From DATFVA01 sp963832355 (GTDB lineage Bacteria > Bacteroidota > Ignavibacteria > Ignavibacteriales > Ignavibacteriaceae): DNA of 64,000 nucleotides. This document shows, piece by piece, positions 1 through 9,690 of the stretch; within the stretch, counting starts at the first letter, position 1, and every line of letters begins with the position of its first letter. The notes under the pieces are model-generated. The model searched no databases, had not been told where the DNA came from, and worked only from the letters and a program-made list of their open reading frames with translations. The stretch lies in contig CAWHTX010000019.1 in NCBI GenBank assembly GCA_963832355.1, positions 186,001-250,000 on the forward strand, in the 5' to 3' direction. A program made the position numbers and the translations under genes.

Positions 1-2969
1 TATGCCTGTATTCTCCGCCGCCAACTGTTTCTTTAAAGATAATATTATGTGTTGTTGATATACTCCCGGTTTTATAATAAGCGAAATCAATATATTCATT
101 CTTTGTAAGATTCTTGATCTTAAAATTCACCGGTTTGGAAGTGATAATATTTGATGGTGTCGGTGGTACCAGAGTATCAGCGATTGAATTTCCCACAATA
201 TCAGGATAAAACTCAATCTGATAATCATTTGGCAGTTTAACACCATTTATATGCGCGGGCTGATTCTGCAGATAAAACACACTGAAAGTGATGCTCTGCG
301 GGTCAGTTGAACCTCCTTCAAGTCCTGATTTGGAGGTATCCATCTTAACCTCAGCATCGTTATGGATCTGAACTCTGAATCCTTCTTCAATCGGGGTATT
401 TCCGGTAAAGACTGATGAATGATTAACAACCGTGTCATTGGAGGTTAAATTGATCAGTGACCAGTATGCAGTAGCTTCTGCAGCTCCAGTATCAGTAAAT
501 GCAATCTTATAGGAATTGCCTCCCTTAACGCTTTTATCATCTACTACTTCAATATTGATCTGTCCTGTGCCCCTGAAACCTTCGGATTTGGTATAATCCT
601 GAATAGCCGCAGGATCATAACCTGCCGGTCTCCTGCCGGGAGTAATAACCCCGGTATTCTTATCAAGTATTATTTCTCCCGAAGAAGTCCTTCTTATAAA
701 TTTGGAGTTCTCGGTCGGGAAGATGTCCTGAGTTTCATCGCCTCTGTCATATGCACAGACGGCATAGTAGTATGTCTGACCAAGTACTACAGTTGAATCG
801 ACATACTTGTTTACTACCCCGGTATTATCACCCAGGTAAAAGCTTACACCGCCTGCCTGCTGCAGAAGTTTAGGGGAAGGATAGAAGAAACCGCTTATTG
901 AGTCGACTTTATCATACTGGGCTATCGGTTCATCAAATGAAAGTATTCCCCGTCCGTTGGTTATTGTACGGGAATCCGTGAAGTTTGCATCGGTCGATCT
1001 GTAGATCTTATATCCCTGGAAGTCTTTTTCCTTGGTAATGAAATCTATATCATTTTCAGTAGCCTTACCATCCCAGTAAATAACCACCTTGCCGTCCTGC
1101 TGTGTCAGGGTTATGGTTGGTTTCTGCGGAGGCTGTGGGAACTTATATCCTGCATCGTAAATCTGCTGAACAATCTGCTTGTTATTTACTATATCGTCAT
1201 AATTCTCACCAAATAAAATGGCAATTGAAAATCTTTCTTTTATATCAGGATTTCCATTGCTGGGCAGCATCGGGAAGTAACCGGAAGAGTATATAAAGTC
1301 GCCATCCTGAGGGGTTGGGGGAATAACATCAAATCTTCCCGGCGTCATCCTGCTCCAGAGAAGTTCATCATCAGACATATCCGGAGATGCTGTCTGATTA
1401 AAGAAATTAAACCCGGTCAATCCGATCTGGTCCGATTCATCAGGATCAGTTCTGCCGAAATTAGGCTCGCCCTGGTCGGGAATACCGTTTCCTTCACCCT
1501 CGTCGGGACCCGGATAATTATTATCGTTTGGACCAAGACCATCCTTTCCAACGTCATCCCGCTGGGGATTCCAGTCGCCGTCCTCATCAATATTATTATC
1601 TCTTCTCTCATCTATTAGAAGATCATTTACGCCGTCTCCTGTTACATAATTTTTATAACGCAGTCCTAACAGACCACTGTTTACTCTGGTTAAATAATGG
1701 ATAGCTTCGTTTTCATCTATAAGTCCGTCCAGGTCGTTATCGATACCGTCGAAAGCAGATGTATCGGGATATGAAATACCGCTTACAATTCTTGCAATAT
1801 TACCCTCACGGAAATATTTTCCTGCTGAGATAATGAATTGCACACCGAGAGAATTAACTGTATCCGGAAGAGAACTGATAGTATGGAGTGACCTTTCATA
1901 ATTCGCCGGATTTATAAGAACCACAACATCACCTACACCATATGTAACAGAATCAAAGTCGGATGCAACGAATCTCGGTGCGGTAGGCGTATAGTTCCGT
2001 ACGCTGTCTGTATCATCGTTGTCATTATCAATTCCGTCATATGGATTACCGGGTGATTCAAGAAATGCATAACCTACATAGCCAACCCTTTGACCTTTGT
2101 TGCCTATACCATCACTATCCCACGAATAAGTAATCCAGTTATTTACATCAAAATAACCAAGGTCGTCATTGCTGTCACCGTCGCCACCAGCAAGTGTACC
2201 GACCACAGTACCGAAATCTGCTTTCCTGTATATTGTAGTTCCTTCGTTGATAATATCATATAACCAGAAGATTACATCCTCCGCAAGGAAGTTTGACCAC
2301 TGGAAGCCTCTTACCCTCATTCTTAGCCCCATACCGTGTCTTACAGGATTGGTGCTGTCCGGAAGGAAGATAGGGTTAACCGGATTTACATAATCATTGA
2401 AATTAAACTGGTCGTCCTTCTGGTCGTCTGCATCAAAAAGTGATTCCTGGTCGGCATTCTTAATATCACGCCCAAAGTATCCGAACCATTGCGTGTGTCC
2501 GAGTGAATCAAACCAGTTATGTGCCACAGGATCATTCCAGCCCTCTATAGGCCAGGAATCCGGGAGGTGGCTCATAGCGACGGATTCGTAATTAGGGTTG
2601 CGGAATCCCGGGATTGGGTTCCAGCCCCAGAAATGTCCATCAGCCGGACTTCTCTCTTCAGACTGCCTGTTTCGTGGACCACGGGATATTATAACTGAAT
2701 GAAGTGTATCCCCGAGAAAATTAATAAATTCAACACCAATCAGTGGGTCAAGATCACCAATATAGTTTTCACCTGATCCCAGCGGCCATTCACCTCTTAT
2801 ATCAACCCCAGGCAAAATTCCTGCTATCTGACCGTCGTTATGGAAAGAGATACCTACCCGGTTTCCTGTATGGGTACCCACAGTCAAAAGACTTGGATCT
2901 CCATACTGAGCAAAGGCACTGAAGCTTATTGCCAGTATAAGAATAATTATATATAAATTGGTTCGCATT
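1..2969 (-). CDS. Large secreted protein with calcium-binding-like and fibronectin-like parts (3' end outside window)
   Basis: The frame is open for 989 codons and runs off the left edge, so the C-terminus is missing. The ATG is preceded by GAGGAAAG at good spacing. Residues 1-20 form a signal peptide ending SAFAQ, so the product is exported. Asp/Asn/Gly-rich stretches at about 310-320, 400-415 and 450-510 (DGIDNDNDD, DGIDNDLDG) resemble thrombospondin type 3 calcium-binding repeats, and a fibronectin III-like module (YKIYRS) lies near residue 653. It starts 18 bp after the stop of the TonB receptor gene, so the two are probably co-transcribed and the product may be a surface partner of the receptor. 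The family is not identified with certainty, and any C-terminal sorting signal is not visible. Confidence 0.8.
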
Positions 2970-2987
2970 TGAGTAACTTTCCTCATA

Positions 2988-5792
2988 TTAAAAATTGTAT
3001 GTAATTCCAAATTCTACACGTCTCGGCTCCGAGAAGAAACCCGGGTTGGTATAAAGCTCATCGAGCGAATTATAATACATTGTAGGGTTTATGTTTTCTG
3101 CATCAAGTTCATCAAAAGTAAAGATCGGATCTCCTGAGTTACCGTAAACAGTTCTTGGGTTGTCAAGATCCAGGAGATTGAATACTTTCATAAATACAGA
3201 TAACGTCGTAGGACCAAACGGGAAATCTTTGTATAATCTCAAATCCACGTTAAAGATAGAGGGCTTGGTCTCGCTGTTTCTCGGAAATGCATTTTGTGTT
3301 ACCAGGGTGTTTTTATTAACCTGCGGAGTGTACGGCTGACCTGTATAGAAATTGCCTATGAGCGAAAAGCCCCAGTCCCGTTTCTGACTGTAAGCTACAG
3401 AAACATTCAGTGTATGTGTCTGATTCCAGTCAAGAGGCGCTATGAAGGTCTCGGGAAGAGCTCCCCCTGCAAGAGCATTACGTGCATCGGCAGGATTAGA
3501 AGCGTTTCCTTTAGTGATGGAATAAGTATAGTCAAGACTTGTGGCTAAACCTCCGGAAAATCTTTTCTGGAATTTTATAATGAAACCCTTGGAGAAGCCG
3601 AAATCAGAGTTAGCGTACTGGCTGTAGCTTGAACCTCTTCCGAAAACCAGGATTTCATCTGTTTGTGTACCTGTAAGATCTCTGAAATCTTCGAAAAAGA
3701 CAGTAAAGTCGACCGCAATATCGTCTCCTATTTGCTGCTGCAGACCAATCTCACCTTTTACTGTTGTCTGAGGTTTAAGATCGGCGTTTCCTATAATTCC
3801 CTGGTTTCCTGAACCTACGCCAAGTTCAAATTCGGGGTTGGTGTATAGATATTCATAATTAGGCAGTTGGAGAAAGTGACCGTATGAAAAGTGAATTACA
3901 CCTTTATCTGTAATCGGGAATGCAAGTCCGATCCTGGGACTGACCTGGTATTTAATTGAAGCGTCTTTATACCATGGCTGCCCTGATGCATTACTTGCTA
4001 ATCTCTGTGCAACTGTTTTTGTAGGCTCGCCTTCATCCTGAACACCATTCCCATTGTAGTCAAAGAATTTATTATTTGGTCTTAAAGGATTATTAATATT
4101 CGGATCGGAAGGATCATTCAGTACAACACCATCAGGGTTGAATACATCAATGCGCGCACCGATATTGAAGATCAAATTAAATGCCTCAAGTTTTGACTGA
4201 ACATAACCGGATATTTCCTGAGGTTTATGCAAATACATATTATTAAGATTAGTTGCTCTTTCCGGAATGTTAACAGTCTGGATCCCATTATCATATATAG
4301 GGGTCAAAGTAATTTCATGCATAAAGATCTGGTGCTGTTTGAAATCTCCGCCAAACTGGATACTTATTTCCTGGTTCAGCTGAGTGGTCCAGTCTAGCTT
4401 AGCATCGTAAGTTCCTGTACTCCTGTAAAACCGACTGTAATCAGTTCCGCCGATATTGAAACTATAAGGAGGGGTTTGATGAATTGTATTATCGACGTAT
4501 TGAGTCGGATGCTGGGGATCGCCTGTATAAATATCTTTATAGAGATAATGCTGATAGTCTTTGAAGAAATATGAAAGGTTCAGAATGTAGAAGCTGGAAG
4601 CAGATAGGGCATGGTTAATAGTAAAAATGTTTGTGATGCCATTCCTGAACCGGTGCAGGTTATTATCAGGAGTAAGCTTATTCCCGTGATTATAGTCCTG
4701 GTATTCCTGCTTATCAATGATATAGTTAAAATTTAATTTCATCCCCTGGAAGAGCCTGTAAGTTAATTTGCCCTGTGCGTAAATTCTTTCATCAGGATTC
4801 ATCGATACAAATGAATTATCCCCGCTCTGCTGTACAAAATAATCTTTACCACCGGAACCCGGAACTTCAGTTGCACGGTCTGTGGTCAGGAAAGTTCTCT
4901 TACCATATAAATATCCGTTATTGTAATAATACCTTCCGTTCAAATAAAAGAAAAGATTGTCTCTTACAACCGGGCCGCTCAGGCTTCCTTCAATATTTCT
5001 GATTGCGGTTGGACTGATAGAATTTATATCCCAGAACTTATTTGTCTTATTAGAGACATAATCACCTGCATAAGTAGTGATGTTGCCATTAAAATCATTG
5101 CTTCCATCCTTCGTGACAATATTTACCACACCCGACATCGCCTGGCCATATTCTGCGTTAAAAGCACCCGATATAACCTGAAGCTCTTTTACGGCACTGG
5201 CATTTACTTCTACAACCGTGCTACCGTCGTAGGCATCCGTCATAGGAACACCATCAACCTGAAATGCAATCTGACCGCTTCTGCCCCCTCTTATGTGAAT
5301 ATCATTCCCCGAGGTAACAACACCCGCCTGTAATTGCAGTACATCCCTTACCTCGGTAACAGGAAGCTGGGATATAATATCATCCCCAACCACTGCGGTT
5401 GAAGCTGTAATATCCTTTCTTATTAAAGGCCTTTCAGCAATGACTACAACCTCCTGGTTTAATTCAACTGAAGTAGGCTTAAGACTGAAATCCACATTAG
5501 ATGTGAATCCGGATGCTACTTTAACATCAGTAACCACCACAGGATTATATCCTATAGCCGAAGCTTTTACTGAGTAAGTTCCGGGAGATAAGTTTATTAT
5601 AAAGTAGTTACCGTCAATATCAGTAGCAGCACCTGTAGCGGTTGCTTCAACAATGACGTTCACGAATGGAAGTGCCTCCCCCGTTGAAGCATCTGTAATT
5701 TTACCTGCAATTTTTCCTGTCTGGGCGAATAAGGCATTGGTTATAAAAAAGAACAGAAAAATAGAGATCGCAGATTGTAGAGATAATCTCAT
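2988..5792 (-). CDS. TonB-dependent outer-membrane receptor with carboxypeptidase-regulatory-like domain
   Basis: The 934-residue protein has a signal peptide (about 1-23, ending LFAQ), a CarboxypepD_reg-like beta-sandwich (about 26-110), a plug domain (about 118-230, with HIRGGRSGQ, VDGVPM and the EYGQAMSGVVNIVTK stretch) and a long beta-barrel ending in the aromatic TYNF. Such receptors import large or scarce ligands across the outer membrane using TonB energy. The start has GGAGG 5 bases upstream. No SusD-like gene is adjacent; instead a large secreted protein follows in the same direction. The substrate cannot be inferred from sequence. This is the first gene of the leftmost operon, transcribed from the AT-rich gap on its right. 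Confidence 0.93.
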   Translation of the reverse strand: MRLSLQSAISIFLFFFITNALFAQTGKIAGKITDASTGEALPFVNVIVEATATGAATDIDGNYFIINLSPGTYSVKASAIGYNPVVVTDVKVASGFTSNVDFSLKPTSVELNQEVVVIAERPLIRKDITASTAVVGDDIISQLPVTEVRDVLQLQAGVVTSGNDIHIRGGRSGQIAFQVDGVPMTDAYDGSTVVEVNASAVKELQVISGAFNAEYGQAMSGVVNIVTKDGSNDFNGNITTYAGDYVSNKTNKFWDINSISPTAIRNIEGSLSGPVVRDNLFFYLNGRYYYNNGYLYGKRTFLTTDRATEVPGSGGKDYFVQQSGDNSFVSMNPDERIYAQGKLTYRLFQGMKLNFNYIIDKQEYQDYNHGNKLTPDNNLHRFRNGITNIFTINHALSASSFYILNLSYFFKDYQHYLYKDIYTGDPQHPTQYVDNTIHQTPPYSFNIGGTDYSRFYRSTGTYDAKLDWTTQLNQEISIQFGGDFKQHQIFMHEITLTPIYDNGIQTVNIPERATNLNNMYLHKPQEISGYVQSKLEAFNLIFNIGARIDVFNPDGVVLNDPSDPNINNPLRPNNKFFDYNGNGVQDEGEPTKTVAQRLASNASGQPWYKDASIKYQVSPRIGLAFPITDKGVIHFSYGHFLQLPNYEYLYTNPEFELGVGSGNQGIIGNADLKPQTTVKGEIGLQQQIGDDIAVDFTVFFEDFRDLTGTQTDEILVFGRGSSYSQYANSDFGFSKGFIIKFQKRFSGGLATSLDYTYSITKGNASNPADARNALAGGALPETFIAPLDWNQTHTLNVSVAYSQKRDWGFSLIGNFYTGQPYTPQVNKNTLVTQNAFPRNSETKPSIFNVDLRLYKDFPFGPTTLSVFMKVFNLLDLDNPRTVYGNSGDPIFTFDELDAENINPTMYYNSLDELYTNPGFFSEPRRVEFGITYNF

Positions 5793-6088
5793 CTAATCCT
5801 CCACGCAAAAGTATAAATTGGGCTAAATAATTTGTGCAGTTTTATAGAATCAGAAATGAAGAGTAAAAAATTCTATAAGAATCCTCGTTTTGTTATATAA
5901 AACTCAAAATTTTCCTTGACTAAAATACCTAATATGTGAATAAAATCAACTAACAAAACACTCTATAAAAAAGCGAAAATTTAGGGGATTGAAATTAGTT
6001 GAACATTATACTAATGTGAGTAAAAGCATAGAAAATGGATATTATATTTTTAAAGTTAATTTTGTCAATTAATTAATGGAGGAAAAAT
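5793..6088. other. AT-rich divergent intergenic region
   Basis: About 296 bases without a convincing ORF lie between the divergent TonB receptor and DUF427 genes, so it must hold both promoters. It is strongly A/T-rich with several TATA-like stretches. I could not single out one promoter with confidence and saw no strong hairpin. Confidence 0.5.
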
Positions 6089-6370
6089 ATGGCAAAAGCA
6101 GTCTGGAACGGCGAAATAATCGCTGAGAGTAAAAAAGCTAAAGAAGTTAATGGTTATATCTACTTTCCGCCGAATTCAGTCAAAAAAGAATATCTTCAAA
6201 AAAGCTACACCAAACATATAGATGCCGACCTTGGAACCGCTAATTTCTATAATATCAGGGTTGGTAATGCCATCAACTGGAACGGAGCCTGGTATTATCC
6301 TGATGTTAAAAAAGAAGACCTGAATATTAAAGGTTTCATAGCATTTTCTCCTGGAATTGCCATACAATAA
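6089..6370 (+). CDS. DUF427 family protein
   Basis: This is a 93-residue protein that covers one complete DUF427 domain. Family hallmarks visible are KAVWNGEIIAES at the N-terminus, YFPPNSVKKEYL around 25-36, and the W/Y-rich NWNGAWYYP segment near 65-73 followed by the IKGFIAFSPG end. The family is a small compact beta fold without an agreed function. ATG follows GGAGG with ideal spacing. It stands alone, with about 110 bases before the next gene. No signal peptide is seen, so it is cytoplasmic. Confidence 0.88.
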   Translation: MAKAVWNGEIIAESKKAKEVNGYIYFPPNSVKKEYLQKSYTKHIDADLGTANFYNIRVGNAINWNGAWYYPDVKKEDLNIKGFIAFSPGIAIQ

Positions 6371-6482
6371 TTCATCCTGTACCTCATCAAACTGTGCTAT
6401 ATCTCAAACCGAATTATTTTGATCTTATGATATTTGAAAATATCTTTTCAGAGAATAAGTAACTAAGTAATACGGAGGGAAT

Positions 6483-6764
6483 ATGGATTCGCGTGAAAGA
6501 GATGAAAGAGCAAAAAAAGGAAGGTTTGAAAGAGGCGAAAAGATAAATAAGGTAAAGAAAGAGCACAGGGAGGAAGAATCCAACAAAGAAAAAAAATCAG
6601 AGGATAAAGAATACATAAGTTTAACTGATGAGTATGACCCCTCCGATGACAGTGAATTCGATCCTGATCCTGATGATGTGAATGATAAGGTATGGAATCC
6701 TGAAGAAGACGAAGATGATGATGGTGATGAAGATGAGGAGGATTATATAAAGCCCGCAGATTAA
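6483..6764 (+). CDS. Highly charged low-complexity hypothetical protein
   Basis: Ninety-three residues: the first 45 are Lys/Arg/Glu-rich, and the last 45 are almost purely acidic (DDSEFDPDPDD, EDEDDDGDEDEEDY). It is probably intrinsically disordered. Known families were not recognised. ACGGAGGGAAT precedes the ATG, which supports real translation. A strong terminator hairpin begins inside its last five codons, which also argues that this is the true gene end. The polyampholyte composition might suit nucleic-acid or ribosome contacts or chaperone-like binding, but this is a guess. Confidence 0.7.
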   Translation: MDSRERDERAKKGRFERGEKINKVKKEHREEESNKEKKSEDKEYISLTDEYDPSDDSEFDPDPDDVNDKVWNPEEDEDDDGDEDEEDYIKPAD

Positions 6765-6786
6765 AGCAAGCCTGCGGGCTTTTCTT
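6750..6786 (+). terminator. Rho-independent terminator overlapping a stop codon
   Basis: A perfect 10-bp stem, AAGCCCGCAG pairing with CTGCGGGCTT, has a 12-base loop and runs directly into TTTCTT. The left arm lies inside the final codons of the acidic protein gene, and its stop codon is in the loop. Confidence 0.88.
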
Positions 6787-6867
6787 ATATAATTACTTTT
6801 CCCTTTAACTTTTTCTTGTTACTTTTTCGCTGAAACTTACTTTATACTTTTTCCTTTTTACCTGATT

Positions 6868-7647
6868 ATGTGTCTTCTTCTTATTTCATATAATACTAAC
6901 CCGGAATATCCTTTCGTAGTGGCTGCAAACCGCGATGAGTTTTACATGAGACCAACAGAAAAAGCACATTTCTGGAAAGAACATCCTGATCTGCTTGCGG
7001 GAAAAGACATTGAAGCCGGAGGGACATGGCTGGGAATCACAAAGTCGGGCAGGTTCGCAGCTATAACCAACTACAGAGATATGCGCACCATTAAGGAAAA
7101 TGCACCAACCAGGGGATTATTAACTCTGAACTTCCTGACCTCTGAAGACTCAGGATTCAGGTACGGGAATAGCCTGATTCCAAAGTCTGACCAGTATAAC
7201 GGCTATAACCTGCTTTTTTCCGATATGGAAAACCTCTTTTATTTCTCTAATCAAACGAAGGAATTAAATAAACTTCCCGCCGGCGTGTACGGATTGAGCA
7301 ATCACCTTCTTGATACTCCCTGGCCGAAAGTGGTTAGAAGCAAGGAAGCTTTCATAGATGCTGTATCAAAGGACATGGTATCAGAGGAGGATCTGTTCCA
7401 TATATTATCGGATGACCGGGAGGCTCCGGATGATCAGCTTCCTGATACAGGTCTAAGCAGGGAGCTGGAGAAAGCAATATCGCCGGTTTTCATAAAGAGC
7501 GACAGATATGGAACGAGATCATCTACGGTTTTAATGGTGAATAGTGTCGATGAAGTATTATTTGTTGAAAGATCACTCGATACCAAAACCGGAAAATGGA
7601 AAGAATCGAGGTTTAACTTCCGTCTCAAAATTCAGAACCGTAAATAA
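6868..7647 (+). CDS. NRDE/TANGO2 family protein
   Basis: The 259-residue protein begins MCLLLISY and contains AANRDEFYMRP (the NRDE signature, about residues 18-28), GGTWLGIT and AAITNYRD, all typical of the Ser/Cys-rich NRDE (TANGO2) family. Cys2 right after Met is the conserved N-terminal residue, suggesting an Ntn-hydrolase-like fold. In animals TANGO2 is tied to Golgi organisation and lipid or haem metabolism; the bacterial role is unproven. There is no clear Shine-Dalgarno sequence, but the NRDE alignment fixes the start. It converges on the membrane-protein gene to its right with only 10 bases between stops. Confidence 0.88.
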   Translation: MCLLLISYNTNPEYPFVVAANRDEFYMRPTEKAHFWKEHPDLLAGKDIEAGGTWLGITKSGRFAAITNYRDMRTIKENAPTRGLLTLNFLTSEDSGFRYGNSLIPKSDQYNGYNLLFSDMENLFYFSNQTKELNKLPAGVYGLSNHLLDTPWPKVVRSKEAFIDAVSKDMVSEEDLFHILSDDREAPDDQLPDTGLSRELEKAISPVFIKSDRYGTRSSTVLMVNSVDEVLFVERSLDTKTGKWKESRFNFRLKIQNRK

Positions 7648-7657
7648 ACGAAAAGTA

Positions 7658-8122
7658 TCATTCCGCCGGCTGTACTTTCCAGGCTTCGGGGATAAAATTG
7701 TATATCACCTGTACTACAATGCTTTGCATTACCCCGATCAATGCATAGTCAAATATATTGAACCAGTTCAATGAAAAACGGGATAGCACAAGGAAATAAA
7801 AAAGGCAACCGCCCGTTAGTCCCCCGATAATTGCCACAGATAATCTACCGTATTGATCAAGCTCAATCCCCAGCAGCTCCGCCCCTATAAGCATCAGGCG
7901 GAATGGAAGAATAAAAAATGAAAGCAGTACCAGCAGCAGAAAAGCGGCCATTATGGGCTGAATACCTGAGGCACTTACAAAAAAATTGGTGAATGAAAGA
8001 AAAACCACCAGGGGAATGAATGCGGCTGCTATCCCGCCTAAATCGGAAATAATAATTCCAAGTGCTATTCTGAACTTTTTCATATTCTTATACCTCTTTG
8101 GATAAAATAACTCATATTTCAT
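7658..8122 (-). CDS. Small integral membrane protein of unknown function
   Basis: I chose the ATG giving 154 residues because AAAAAGGA lies just upstream; a GTG 12 codons earlier would give 166. The protein has a short basic N-terminus (YPKRYKNMKKF) and about four hydrophobic segments (roughly residues 20-45, 52-75, 95-117 and 125-145), so it sits in the inner membrane. It may belong to a YIP1-like group of small polytopic proteins, but I do not recognise it firmly. It is alone on its strand and convergent with the NRDE gene. Confidence 0.65.
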   Translation of the reverse strand: MKYELFYPKRYKNMKKFRIALGIIISDLGGIAAAFIPLVVFLSFTNFFVSASGIQPIMAAFLLLVLLSFFILPFRLMLIGAELLGIELDQYGRLSVAIIGGLTGGCLFYFLVLSRFSLNWFNIFDYALIGVMQSIVVQVIYNFIPEAWKVQPAE

Positions 8123-8290
8123 ACCGTATCCTTTTTCTGTTTCAAGGTCGGAATTCACATTATCTTTTGCGTCAATTATGACATTGGCGTCAACCTTTGA
8201 AGCAGGATGCTTTCTATTTTGCAGTGAATGAAGAGAAATCCCTTTGGCATTTCTATTGCATTTACCGGGTAAAAAAGAGAGGCGGCATTA

Positions 8291-8713
8291 ATGTATTTTG
8301 ATGAGGAAGACAAATCCACAATCCAGAAAATTTCTGATGGAAAGATAACCGATGTTGAGTCTTTTATAAAAGAATGCTGCTCGTATATGCGGGTTCATTA
8401 CAAGATAAATCATTTCTGGTATTTTAATGTGGTATTTAATACTGATGAGATTATCGTTCCTGTCGAAGAGAACAGGTTTTTCGAAAAGATAAAAAAGTTT
8501 GTGAATCTGCTCGATTACCTTGAAGCTAAAAATTTTGTTCAGATACAAAAAGAAGTTGTTCCCTTAAATAATATACTACCTGTCTTTAAGAATGACGGGT
8601 CCCCTTACGATGAGGCACTTGTTCTTATATATAAATGCCAGGGAAAGAAAATCATTGCTTCCAGAGATCTTTCCCTCCTCATCCGTATGAAACCAAGAAA
8701 TATTGCAGTTTAA
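8291..8713 (+). CDS. Hypothetical soluble protein
   Basis: This 140-residue protein has no signal peptide or membrane segment and shows alternating charged and aromatic patches (HYKINHFWYFNVVFN, YLEAKNFVQIQKE). The family is not recognised. ATG is preceded by GAGGCGG. A TTTAACCT/AGGTTAAA inverted repeat begins at its stop codon. Codon use looks like the neighbours, so it is probably native. Confidence 0.6.
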   Translation: MYFDEEDKSTIQKISDGKITDVESFIKECCSYMRVHYKINHFWYFNVVFNTDEIIVPVEENRFFEKIKKFVNLLDYLEAKNFVQIQKEVVPLNNILPVFKNDGSPYDEALVLIYKCQGKKIIASRDLSLLIRMKPRNIAV

Positions 8714-8742
8714 CCTGATTAGGTTAAAAGGGGCATTTTTTC
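8709..8742 (+). terminator. Possible terminator hairpin
   Basis: An 8-bp inverted repeat, TTTAACCT and AGGTTAAA, encloses a 4-base loop and overlaps the stop codon of the hypothetical gene. A run of six T follows only after AGGGGCA, so the U-tract is displaced and the call is weak. Confidence 0.4.
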
Positions 8743-8758
8743 TTTCCTTCCACATTAT

Positions 8759-8774
8759 GTGATGTAAATATCAC
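8759..8774. promoter_or_regulatory. CRP/FNR-like dyad upstream of the dienelactone hydrolase
   Basis: GTGAT, six bases, then ATCAC forms a perfect 5+5 dyad about 55 bases before the start codon. The half-sites resemble CRP/FNR-family operators, but the spacing is two bases longer than classic FNR and the half-site offset differs from CRP. A short palindrome, CACATTATGTG, overlaps it on the left. Confidence 0.3.
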
Positions 8775-8828
8775 TGACAATCCTATATTAATATTTAATT
8801 ACTTAATCAATAAACTTCAGGAATTGTT

Positions 8829-9644
8829 ATGAAGAGTTTTAACTTTTTTATAGCTCTTTCGTCAGTAATTTTATTTACAGTATTAGCTTCTGCAACTCTT
8901 GCAGAAGATGTCGGAACAAAGGAAGAAGAGGAAGTAAAATTGGAAACAAGACACAGTGAAATGATTAAATATTTAAGTGGTGAGGACACTGTATCGGCCT
9001 ACCTGGCAGTACCTGAAGGCAGCGGGCCCTTCCCTGCTTTAATTGTAATACACGAATGGTGGGGACTAAACGACTGGATAAAGAAAGATGCTGATGATTT
9101 TGCTGACAGCGGTTATGTCGCCCTTGCAATAGATCTTTACCACGGTAAATCTACCTCATCTCCGGAAGAGGCCCGGAAACTTTCCGGCAGCGTTCCGCAG
9201 GAAAGGGCCGCAACTGACTTAAGATCAGCGTTCGATTACCTGCGAACCAGATCTGATGTGAATCATGACCTCATTGGTTCAATCGGCTGGTGCATGGGCG
9301 GAGGATACTCCCTGCAAGCGGCTCTCGGTATTAAAGACCTGCGGGCCTGTGTTATCTGCTATGGAAGATTGAATAAAGACCCGGAAACATTAAAACGGAT
9401 AACCTGTCCCGTGCTGGGGATCTTCGGAGAAAATGATCAAAATATTACTCCGGCTGACGTAAAAGAATTTGAGGAAGCACTAAATAAGGCAGGCGTTGAA
9501 AACCATATAACAATTTATCCTGATGCAAATCATGCCTTCATGAATCCCGCGAACATAAAAGTATATAACAAGGAAGCAGCAAATAAAGCCTGGACGGAAA
9601 TCTACAATTTCCTGAATACTAATCTAAAAGCGGGACAAAAATAA
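8829..9644 (+). CDS. Exported dienelactone hydrolase family protein
   Basis: 271 residues with a signal peptide (about 1-25, hydrophobic core FFIALSSVILFTVLA), then a dienelactone-hydrolase alpha/beta-hydrolase domain. Visible motifs are IHEWWGLN (oxyanion region), the nucleophile elbow GWCMGGGYS with Cys near residue 156, GENDQNI carrying the catalytic Asp, and ANHAFM carrying the His. The Cys nucleophile is diagnostic of the DLH family. Export suggests hydrolysis of esters or lactones in the periplasm, although the substrate is unknown. AGGA precedes the ATG. A TPR protein gene follows 46 bases later and may share the transcript. Confidence 0.88.
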   Translation: MKSFNFFIALSSVILFTVLASATLAEDVGTKEEEEVKLETRHSEMIKYLSGEDTVSAYLAVPEGSGPFPALIVIHEWWGLNDWIKKDADDFADSGYVALAIDLYHGKSTSSPEEARKLSGSVPQERAATDLRSAFDYLRTRSDVNHDLIGSIGWCMGGGYSLQAALGIKDLRACVICYGRLNKDPETLKRITCPVLGIFGENDQNITPADVKEFEEALNKAGVENHITIYPDANHAFMNPANIKVYNKEAANKAWTEIYNFLNTNLKAGQK

Positions 9645-9690
9645 TCTCTCAACAATTAAATCCCCGGGCGCAAAAAGAGGAATTATAAGG

